Assembly (NCBI RefSeq): GCF_028858725.1
Contig: NC_084760.1
Coordinates: 53,097,367-53,161,366, forward strand
Direction: 5' to 3'
Length of the DNA: 64,000 nt
DNA from: Colius striatus
Lineage: Eukaryota > Chordata > Aves > Coliiformes > Coliidae
Below the pieces are notes generated by a model. It was not told where the DNA came from and did not search any database. It worked only from the letters and a program-made list of their open reading frames with translations. Below are positions 36,301-48,300 of the stretch, in pieces (the first letter of the stretch is position 1; every line of letters begins with the position of its first letter). A program made the position numbers and the translations under genes.

Positions 36301-39300
36301 GTTGTGAAAATCTAACGTTTTCCAGCTCTGTCACCTATGAAATAGCATTGTCAGCATGTAAAGACCTGCTAAAGGTGTGGCTGCCTACAAGTAGGTAAGG
36401 CTCAACAGAATTTGGAAGATGTATGATTCCATGTAGGGCTAAATATCATATTTATTTTGAGGCGTGTCGTTTCAATTTTCTTGACATTTGGCTCTTTCTT
36501 TTGGAACCAGGCCTCCTGGTGAGAGCAAGCATTTCTTGGCGGGAAGCTCATGACAGGAGTTTCATTACACACAAAGGCCAATGACTGCGTAACGTTTTTG
36601 GAAAATGCTGTCCAGGACAATCCATCATGGAACAGTCCTTTGGATTATTTGTTTTGGCTGTCATCTTTGTACTGCTACTACAAACACAAATGTTTCACCC
36701 AGCTAAAAACGAATGCAATTTTTAAAATTGCTTATTTGTTATCCAGTATGCTACAAATTATAGACTGTGACATATTTGATGCCCCCAGCTGTTTATGACA
36801 GGGTCATAAGAGGGCTCATATTTTGGTCTAGAAGCTCAACTAGAATCCAAATTGCCAGTTCTTGATTAAATCTATCACACTTCCGGAGCCCACTTTTCAC
36901 TGAACTTGGCTTGTGTGAGATTTATACCACAGGCAGAAAAACTGTTGAATTAATTTATGTCTGGAGAGCTACAGAAAACTGACATATGCACATGTCCCTG
37001 ATCAGATGAGCCACCAACACTAAGAGGTCCAGATAATCCAGAAACATTAAGACATCACCAGGGCTCTAAGTCTTCAGTAAAGTACACGACGTAGCATTTT
37101 AATAGGCTTATAAAGACTGTACTGGGGGAAGGAGGGAAATAACATACGAGTGAACTGGGAGTATACAGGGAAATCGGTATGTGCATTATAGAGACATCTA
37201 AAGAGCTTATCAAGTGTTTAGTCTTCTAAAACACATTTAAATGAAAGGATGATAAATAGATGAATAAAATTCAAGCTATACTGTTTCCTGATGGGAACTT
37301 CTTGTATGAAAATCTCCAGATGAGCCTGAGGAGAAGGAGTTTCAAGAGTTGAAGCATGAAAACATTGAATGAAAGCATTAAAACAGTTGCTTTGTCTTCC
37401 TATCCTGTTGCAGATCCAGCAGTGGGTTTGTGGCAACAGCTGGGCAGACCCTATGGAAAGGGAAGAATGGGGGGAAGCTGCAAGAGGAAACAGGACAGCT
37501 GATGGGGAAAAGGCTCAGGGAGAGAGTGTACTGAGCAAATAGATTGGCTCTGAGAGCTGTTGCCAAAACTGCCTGCGTTGAATTGCCCTTCTTACCACAG
37601 TGGGTCAGGTTTTACCAACTGGGTTATTATAAACAGGTTTAAGGGAGTCTGATTTTAAAAGTGATCACTGACAACAGATTCTGTGAACATAATGCACATT
37701 ACGAAGTACCACTATTGTTGAGACTACCTTAAAAGTCTGTTATACAACACTTTCTGTATTAAACTATTTTTTCAGATTTTGACCATTCAAACCGAAACAT
37801 TTCATGGAAGCCTCAATCCATACTCTCCTTTTCAATAGCTTGGCCCTTTATAAGAATGCTACTTTTGTCCCTGGCAAACAAATGAAACAATGGCTTTTCT
37901 CTGTGATTTCTGCTGTGTGGTAGAACTTGACGTGTTTTTATGTTAAGAATGTATGTTTGTCATCCTACAGAAAGTAACAATTTGCCTAGATTGAGCAAGT
38001 TAACAGTGGGGTGAAGACCGTGTTTAGCTGGCACATGCTAAATAGAGACTTGCGCTGAAGCTAAAATCCATGCATGTTACATCCGTGGCACACTTGCTCC
38101 ATGAAAAGGTTGACAACCTAACATTCCAGCCTCTTTCCCGAACTGAAAGCAGCAGAAGGGCAGAACTGTATTTAAAATTTTCAGCCCTGCTAAAGATTTT
38201 AACAGATATTGATGTAATGCCACAAGAATTTCTTGACAATTTTTCACATCTCTGCTGCCCATGGAGCTAAGGAACACAGAGCAAAGATGTCTAAGTGAGG
38301 AAACCACACTAGCTCAGGAGTACATGCAAGCAGTTGAACTAGTATGACCCTATGTCCAGTAAATGTTGTTTTCCTGTAGCCATCTGAAAATTAAACATAG
38401 TCTGAGATATGCTGTATCCAAGTTGAATATCGAAAATCACCTATATTCCAGCTGTCATCAGTGGAGAGGAAAGCAAAAGACAACCCCTTTAATGTTGTAA
38501 CGCACACCTAAAACAAAGGAGTTGCCACTCTCCGGAGATGTCTGTTTCTGCTCCTTACTACAGATATCTAGAAAAGTATCTTCGATGATGAGACTCTCAG
38601 CTTCTAGTCAGCTACATTAAGGTGAGAGAAAATCCATCTAAAATGTAAGGCCTATTAGCTTGGGCACAGCTACTATTTAACTGGCCGTACTCCTTTCCTG
38701 AGATAATGTCAGTGTTAGATGTGTGCCAGATTAAGTGTCTCTTTCCTGAACTCCACTATTCAGAGCAAAGATGTCCTTTGAGAAACTAGGAAATTACATA
38801 CATGCAAATACACAAAACTTTTCATTATGGCACAAGGATGGAAAATCAGCTGTTAAAAAAGTATGAAATCAGGGGTTATCAGTGCTGGATTACTTTTCTG
38901 AAAAGACGTCATATCTTAACAAATTCTTTAGTCTTGTAATGACATATAAAAGTCATGCATAGACTGGGTCTGACAGAGGGAAATCACAATAGGGATAAAC
39001 TGACATTTGTAAAGCTACATCAAATGATAAAGGTTACCAAAATATCAACTAGACTACCATTAACTGAGTCTTGGACAGGGCCAGTGAATTGAATATAGGT
39101 AGAATCCTGTAGGAAAATGATTCCATAGTTGCATAATTGAGCATTGGGTCATTCCTGGAATTAATCAGGAAGTTTTTAAGAAATCACAAAATATTGATGT
39201 ATTGAAACTGTTCATGAAATAGGGAGAGTGTGACAGGACAAGTGGTAATGGGATGAAGCTGGAACACAAAAAGTTCCATTTAAATATAAGAAAAAACTAT

Positions 39301-42300
39301 TTCACTGTGAGGGTGATGGAGCCCTGGCACAGGCTGCCCAGAAGAGTTGTGGAGTCTCCTTCCTTGGAGGTCTTCACGACCCCCCTGGATGTGTTCCTGT
39401 GTGACCTGATCTAGGTGAACCTGCTTCTGCAGGGGGGTTGGACTAGATGATCTCTAACGGTCCCTTCCAAACCCTGCCATTCTATGGTTCTATGATTCTA
39501 TGGGAGTTCCTAGCTCAAGAACATTTTGCAAAGGAAAAAAAACCAAAACAAACCCAAAGCAAAACCTTCAGGAGTTTCAGAAACAAGGTTTTGCTTTTTT
39601 TGGAATGGAAAGTAATTCTTTCAACAGGAAATACTCTTCCTTAGAAAATGCAAACAGGTTAGATTTTAAAAAATCCCAAAACAATAAAACCAAACAACAA
39701 ACTGACCCTGTGAAATATAAGTGAAATATTTCAACTGATAAAAACTTCTTTTGCAGATTTTCAGATCCCATTTTTTAATACAACTTCAGATTTAGAGGAT
39801 TTTAATCCCAGTTGCATAGATAACTTTAAATCTAGCATTGCCTATGCTTTTTTAATTCCTATCTTCATAACCTTAATAATGTATTTATGTGACTGTGCTT
39901 TGTTGTGTCCCATGTCATAAGTATATCTTCCCTAATGTGACCTAGTTTTATTAATTCACAGTGTGCAGAGCACAGGTATGATGTGATTCCTGGCTGGAGC
40001 TCACTTCCAAACAACTACTTAATCAGTACTCCTGAAGTAAATGCCTAATTGTAGTGTTTAGAAGATGAAGAGGGTGTGGATGCCTTCAAAATTGGAACAG
40101 ATTTACACCCAGAAACCTTCTGTGGTGGTTTAACCCTGGCTGTCAATGACCAAACCACACAATTACTCACTCCTCCCCACATTGAGATAAGGACAATTTA
40201 AGAGAACAACACAGAGAATAAGGAGTTACAATGATAGTCAAGGGATACAGAAAACGAGCGATGCCGGGGTGTCAATGCCCGGTGTCACTGCTCGCCTCCT
40301 GCAGTCCAATGCTCAGCCCTACCGAGAAGCCGCAGCTGCCCTGAGATCCTGAGCATGAAGGCAGCGTGGGACTGAATGGCCTGGCCACCGCCCCTTGCGG
40401 CATCTGGGGAAATTTAACCCCACACGCTCCAAACCCAGTACACCTTCTAAAGCCCTCCTGGCTGTACAACAAACTTAAGCATTTGCTTTAGCCGAACAGG
40501 GTCATGAACTACCAAAAATTTAGATGCAAGCTGAGTGTCTCTGTGAAACAGGCTAAATTGCTTGGTAATCTTGCAAATGCTTTTCCTGGTACAGCTTACC
40601 TAATGGCATCAAATAAATCTTCACAAGTTTGATCTTTGCTGTTTCCATTTTATAGGCAGAGAATTTGAGGCAGTGACAAATGCAAAGAAAAGAACTCCTG
40701 AATCCCACTCTTGGGAAAGAGGCCATGGGGATCATAAGCTCAAACTCACCTTCAAAAGCTTGATTGATGACTCCAGTTGCTGCCTCTTTATATTCAAGGT
40801 AGTGGATGTAGGACAGTGGAGAACATCTTATCTCTTGCAGTTTTTCCTGAAGATATGAGAAAGTAGGTCTGTTATGAGGTTCTTGGGCCCAGCATCTTGC
40901 CATTAAATCACATCTGGAAAACAAATTTTTCAAATGCAAATATTAAGGAAAATAAAATCGTCTCAAACCTTACCATTAAATCATCTGAGAAGGAACTTTA
41001 ATTTTTAATTTCTGAAAACTTTGTATGTGGTACAAAGATTGTTATCAGCTACGAGGGAAGAAAAAGCAGATTAAAGATCAGTTGTCTGGAATACTCACTG
41101 TCAATGCTTTAATTTTTCAAAGATGGATATTTTTGAGAGAGGGAGTAGCCGTAACATCTTTTTTTTTTAAGCCCAAAATAGACTACTTTGCCATTAATAT
41201 CTACTCTCACAGAAGAAATCATCATTATTTTCTAAGAAAGCAGATGAGTAATTTTATCACACACAACATCTAGAACCAGAAAGGAACCTGAAGTTATCAA
41301 CTTATTTAATCCTTCTTCAATTCACACTACCTCAAATCTAGGCAAAGTTCAAGGCAAATCCTCCAGCACAGAGAGGGTTAATTTAGAGTTCTACCTCCAG
41401 ACCAAAACAAACAGGAGTAAGTTTTCTCATCAAAGGCAAAAATGGTATGAGTTTCCTCCTGGTGCAGGGATTCTAGCCCACCTTGTACAACAATACCTGT
41501 TCCAGTGGAAATCTGCCCCTCCTATTTGTCTGAAGGATAGGGCTGATTTAAGTTGCTTACTTAAGGTAAGTCCAGGCTACACAAAACCAAATCCTACAAA
41601 AGCCAGGGGCAGCCAGGCTGAAAAGCAATACACAGCCAGCACCTGGACAGCCTAAGTGTTGGGAGTGGAGAGAGATCTTAGAGTCTCAAAACCAGAGAGC
41701 TGTGTTTGAGCAGACAGTGAAAGGCAGGTTCAGGAAGTTGCTACTGGAATGCAGAGTATTCACCTCTAAGCCCTAAGTTCAAATCCTCCTGACAAACAGC
41801 CTCCCAGACCTGCTGCTATGTGATACCAGGCGTTGCTGAGTTATGTGAAATGAATTGGCTTCCTCAGATCCTCACTTATCCACCTTAAAAAGGAGACTGC
41901 CATCCTTCAACACAATTGGATATTTTCCAAAGCCCTTGGTGACAGATGAGAGAAATCTTTTCACTTCTGATTTTTCAACGATATTTTTCATTAAAATATT
42001 GGTGTTGGGTGAGAAATGTGAATAGAAAAAATGCATCAGAACCACTTTTCATCAAGCTGTATCATGTGGTTTTGGAGCTGGACAGAGTAAAAAGTAGTAG
42101 TGACTTCCAAATACTCTGAATCATTTCATCTGCTAACTTTCAGGTGTACTGGTTATTGATGACACTGGCAATATAGACAGAAAAGTACTGAATAAGACTC
42201 AAAATGAGGTGAAATAACTGTTTCCTTCTGTTGCCAGCAAAGAGTCTGTCACATTGAATTCAAAAGCCAGCCATGGATGCTTGAAAGCTAAACAGTCTTC

Positions 42301-45300
42301 TGGTAAGATGGTAGGATATCCAAGAAAAAAACATGAGGTCAGGTGCCGTCCTTTGCCAGTGTAGTGCTTGGGCTCTCAGGAGTGAAGCCTTGTGCAGGGT
42401 GTAACAATGAAGTAGAGTTGCCTGAGTGCACTGCTCCTTTAACAGAAAGGAAGAAACAGCCAGCCATAGGCCAACAGAGGGAGAAGGAAACAGGAAATTA
42501 TACAGAAGTCATAGACTCATAGAAATGGGTTGGAAAGGACCTTCAAAGATTATCTAGTCCAACCTTTCTGCCATGGGCAGAAATATCTTTTACTACACGA
42601 GATTACTCAAAGCCCCAGCTAACCTGACTTTGAACACTGCCAGGGAGGGGCATCCATGACCTCTCTGGGCAACCTTTTTCAATGCCTTACCACACTCATC
42701 ATAAAAAACGTCTTCCTTATATAAGATCTAAAGACACTACCTTTTTAATTCTGAAATAAGAACACGAGAAATGTGGATGCTGAATATGTTTGTATTCTTA
42801 AGGCCAATCTCTGTCTTTGTAAATAAAAATTTTTATTGGACAATCTACTTCTTGAAGCCATTAAATTTTGTTATTGAGTGGAGGTATTCTTTACTGTCAA
42901 AACATTTCGAACTGGAATTTCCTCAGTTTAATTATACCCCATATTCTTATTTCCCAAATCAAATTACTTGCTGATTGGCTTAAAATATTAATGTCAGATA
43001 AAAGTTATACTGTTCTCAAAGTATTTAATTCAGATAGGCTTTAGGTTTCTAATGACAATAACTTCCATACTGTCTCAGAACATACCTGCACATTTTGCAT
43101 GGAAAGATATTTGTGGCACGGTATTTAACTTCCAAGGCATGTTGTGACATCCAAGGTATGAAGTCATGTGGCATAAACTTTCACTAGCCCAGAAATCCAT
43201 CAGCACAAGACCAGTCAAGGGAGTGAAGGCCAGGTTAGTATGCCAATATGTACATGAATGACAGCTTGAGAACATTCCTATATTTTTCTGAGAGCCAAAC
43301 ACAGTCTAACGGTGCATTGCTTCAGTATGAGGAAGAGACTCAGAGGATTCTCTTACTTCATGTGGAAAGTCTTTCAGGAAGAAATTAAAAATAACAGATG
43401 CAAACACAACATCAGCTAAAGGTTTAGGTTAGGTTTAAGAACTAGCCTCTACGTCTAGATGTCCTTCTACACACCTATCCTTCTCAACAGTGTTTTGTCT
43501 CGGAGGAACGACCCGTAACCATTTGTTCAATAGAGCTGCATACATGGGACAAATAAGAATTTGAGACTCTGGAAAATCAAAGAACTAATTCAAGATCTAA
43601 ACCAGAGGCTGAAAGTGAACTATTCCTGAAATGAGCTGCAATGCACAGAAGCTGCAGGACATAACCAATTTTCTCTCACATGAGATACAGTTGATGTAGG
43701 GATTTTCTTAGAAAAGGAAAAAAAATGTTGGGATGAAGAAGAGCCACTGCTTTCATCTGATGCACTCTGAGCAAGCCCTTTTTCTCTCTCACTCTCCAAA
43801 TACTTCCCGGGAGGGGTTCCATGAACCAAATAGCAAAAGCTCTTAGTTACCAAACTATGCTTTTTTGCCAAACTCAGTTGGGTAACTGCATAGAAGTGAG
43901 AATTTGATGAAGTGGCAGCTTCAAGTCATCAAATTGTCCTGTCCACAGCCTTTGAGGATCTATGTTAAATTATCTCAGTTCAGTCCAATCTTGGCATGCT
44001 CTTGCTTGCAAGCCTCACATTCAGGTGACTTTGCCAGGTGTGGATCTCTGACTACAAAAATAGTGCCATTTGTACATCTAATTAATATTTTTGTGGCTCG
44101 TAGAACCCAAACCCCTCTTCCAGTCATTACCAAGCTTTACCTATCCACACTTATTTGAGGGAAAGCAGATAATTATTCCCTGGAGTAACATTTTGTGGAA
44201 CCAAGGGAGGGAATTTCTTCCCCCCCTCAAAAATGAAAAAAAACCAAATCAAACCAATCCCACTTAGTGCTTTTACACCCCATGGTTTCTGTGTCAGCCC
44301 TACTTGCCCTTGCAGTGTAAGCCTACCACAGATTCCTAAACACTTCTCAGATGAAGTAGTTTGGCCTTTGAACTCTCTTCCTATCAATGATGGTTTGTTT
44401 TGTCAAATGACAATGAGCAAGCCAAAGTGCCTAGGAGATGATTACTGACTGCTGATGTCCTGATGCAGGTTCAAAATCATAAGGAAGGAAGCAAGAATGA
44501 CAAGAATCCCAGCATGCCATTAATGACCTAGTAAAGTAGCAAAAAGCTATTTACGCTACTGACAGAAACTTGGTGCAGGTGCTGAGTGTTCACCAAGTGA
44601 GATAAAACACCATACAAGAGTTTAAGAGCTCATTCAGCCCCTTGGCTTTCAAATGCTATTAGGCCCTGATCCCACAAGTTGCAACAAGTAGACCTTAAGA
44701 TCTGGGACCTTAAAAATTACTTCAAAGTTTTCCCAATTCTTCTGAAGATCTGTTCACTCATTTTAAAGGCAACTTATGAGCTTTTGTGTGATCTTGAATA
44801 TCAAACTTGTACATCAATATACATTGCCTTGTATAGCTTTTTATTCACAGAACTGCTGTCAGGAGTTTTTTGAGGAAATCCTTTTCAGCAGAAAATAATG
44901 AAACTGAAATTGCTTTTGACTCTCATTTGTTCTATGACTTCCAGCTTTCAACCTGTTCTTTAAAAAAGTTCCTAATTTCTTCAATTGCTCCAAGTTCTAA
45001 AGCTTACATCATCATTATTATTTTTACTTTTATTATTCTTATTGCTAATGTGATGTTTCAGCTATACCTACATAATGATAAATAATTACCTTGTCTGAAA
45101 CTCAGAGCTTGGTAACTGATATGAGACCTGTCAGAGAGATCTGGACTTACCAATCACAGAATTATTATCAAGAGATTTCCTCAGCCCTAGGGGTAAGAAC
45201 TGTGCACTTTAAGTAGTCTCTCCTCTCATTTGTAGGACCAACTGTCAAGTGCATTGTTGTAACTACTTATGCAGAGTGAGTGATATAGGAATTGAGACTT

Positions 45301-48300
45301 GAAATTAGGCAATACTGAGTGATTCTTTGGCTCAGGTTTAACTTGCTCCTTTATATATCTCTGATCACTATGTGTTTGTTCCACTATATGTAGTAATTAT
45401 AGTTCTTTATTTGTAATTAAATCTAAATGTTATGCTCAAGAGACAAATGGAAATTGAAAGCTTTGATTATCTAGCTCAGCTAAAGATTAACCAGAAGTTC
45501 AGACTTCCCTTTTGCTGTACTACTTCAGCTTTCCTTATTGGCTTTTGTAAGAGTTACATCTGCAATGACAGAACTTTTTATTTTCCACATATGTTCTAAT
45601 ATTAGCCTAGTTCCTACAGCTGCCATTGGGAAAGCCAGTTATTCTGCTATCACTGACACATGGTGTATAGAGACCAGTAAATTCTTTCTTAAAGCCACCT
45701 TAAATTTCAACCAATATCATCAGGCACTCTCACCCTGTTGTCACACTACTACCAGATTAATGCCCAATATTAACTTCTTATTCTCTATTAAATTCTGTTT
45801 AAAAGACCATTCAAGAATCTACCATTCAACTTCAGCACTTCAGTTCTTATTCACAGGCTGCCCTACTGGCTGAATTAGCAGCCAGCTGGCAGCTATAAGT
45901 GCTAGATGTTTTACCTGGGGAAAGCAAAGGATGTTGAACTCTTCATGGGTACAAGTAACACTCAAAATTATGGTCACTTGGCAATAAGCCTTTTGCTTCT
46001 TACAAATATTATCAACAACATTGAAACAAAATTAACTTACATGTCATCTGGACAATTGTTTGGAGATTCCAGCCTTCCTCCTGATCGTACATGGTGTAAA
46101 ACTTCTATATTGGAGAAACCTGGATATGGTTGTTGTCCCAAAGTTAATGTTTCCCACACTAAGACTCCAAAAGCCCTAGAAAACACCATTTTAAAAAAAT
46201 GATTTAATTTCATTTTCATAATGAAAAATCTTCCTATCAATAGTTAAAATGTCTCTAGCCTAAAAATAAGACTCAGAAAAATTAGGAGTAAGAAGTCTAA
46301 TTTTTTTGTGAAACAATTCATATGGCTTTAAGTCAGCCAGATAAAATAGCTAAAATAAATGTCCAGAACTGATACACTCTCCTGGATTCACTGAGATGCA
46401 GCTTACAAGACATTGAGGGTCGACAGCTTCCACAGGCAACACTCTGGGTGACCATGTCTGTCCTTAAACAAGTGTTTAGAAATCTCTAGAGGTGTCCTTG
46501 GACAGAGATAAGTTCTTCTAAAGCACCACTCACAAAGCAATCAGCACTTAATTTGGTTTGGCACATAGCACTAAACTACTTGCTTAGATAAATATAACAG
46601 TGGCAGTCAAATGGATGGGCTGCAAGGGCTGAGGACTTGAACATGCCACCATGAGTTCCTATGGCTACCGAAATCTAAACTTGTGTGAATCTCAGGTTTA
46701 ATGGGTCTGGTTTGGTTTCTTTTTTCCCATGCCTCCTGACCATGGAGCTCTGCTTCTTCACCATAAACTCCAGCCTACCCCAATACACATTTTAAATAAA
46801 CCTTTATAGCAAAGTACTATGACCTTCCTCTGTTGATGCTGGGAAATTTGTGTTGTAAAATACAGAAGTCACTAGAAGAGAGTAAAAAGGTAACAGGAAA
46901 GCATTTGGTTGTAGGAAACATATGCCAATGAACCTAATGGAAAACAAAATGCAATGGCATTTAGGCTGTCAATTCACTGTCCAATCAAGCAAAACCATGT
47001 TGTGAGCCTAGTACAAAACTGATTGAGTGACACTAGTTCTTTCCAGATAGAGTCCAAAGCTAGAACTCGAAGCATTAAGAAATATCCATGCAGGTCCCAT
47101 CATCATGCCAAATTTGTCATTAACTCATTAAAATATCACTTAGGAGGAAATCTGCCTTAGCTTAAAGATTATTAGAGATGCCAATATGCAACCTTATCAT
47201 TCCTCCTGTAAACCAACATTTTCTCGCTGTGGGGTTTAGTATAATTATTCCTGCAGCTGTGTGGGTTCTATAACTCACCAGACATCAGAGCGATTTGTAA
47301 AGACACCATCAATGAGGCTTTCAGGAGCCATCCATCTGACAGGGAGTAAACCTTCTCCACTTTTCCTGTAATAATCATTTTTATAGATATCTCTGGCAAG
47401 TCCAAAATCACCAATCTTTACTACACGGGAGTAGCTCTCATATCCCTTCTCAGAAACAAGGCAGTTGCGAGCAGCCAGGTCCCTGATTTGTAAGGCAAAA
47501 ACAAGAGGATGGAGTTAGCATTGCACAAGTGACCTCTGGGGGTCATCTGGTTCAATCCTCTCTTCAGAGAAGTACCAAACTGTACCGGTTTTGCCTGGGC
47601 CAGGTTTTTTAGTAGCAGGGGGCTACAGAGGTGGCTTCTTTAAACAGTTGCCAGAAGCTTCCCGTGTAGCTCACAGAGTTAGGGCCAGTCAATTCTAAGC
47701 TGGACCCTGGGCCTGACTCAGGCCTGGCCAATTAGTGATGGAGGTAACGCCTCTGTGAACAGCATATTTGAGAAGGAGAAGAAGTTGTTGCTCAGTTGCA
47801 AAACTGTAGCAGCAACAGGGAGGGAGAATGTGAAAACACCTCTGCAGACACCAAAGTCAGTGGAGAAGGAGGGGGAAGAGGGTGCTTAGGCACTGAAAAG
47901 GCTCCTCTGTGATATGTAGTGAGGACCATGGTGAAGCAGATTGTCCCCCTGCAGTCCATGGAGGACCACTGGGAAGCAGAGACCCACTTGCAGCCCGTGG
48001 AGGAGCCCACGCTGGAGCAGGTCGATGCCTGAAGGAGGCTGTGACTTCATAAGAAGTTCATCCTGGAGCAAGTTCCTGGCAGGACCTGGGAGTCCATAGG
48101 GGAGGTGCTCACGTCAGAACAGGTTTACTGTCAGGACTTGTGATCCTATGAGGGACCCAGGCTGGAGCAGTCTGTCCCAGAAAGACTGTTCTCCTGGTGG
48201 GTGACCCATGTTGGGGCAGGGTTTGAGAAGCTGCCCCTGTGGGAGGCCTCATGCTGGAGCAGTTCGTGAGGAGTTGCAGCCCATGGGAGGAACTCACACT

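Larger units (their letters stand above)
30334..40749 (-). other. ROS1: ROS1 last intron (10.4 kb)
   Basis: The largest intron in the window (donor GTGAGT at the 40749 end, acceptor TGCAG at the 30334 end). It contains the (TTCCC)17 array at 33191-33275, a CR1 copy at 39231-39502 and a small solo LTR at 40121-40442. I found no nested gene; the short open frames have no recognisable motif. Confidence 0.85.
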
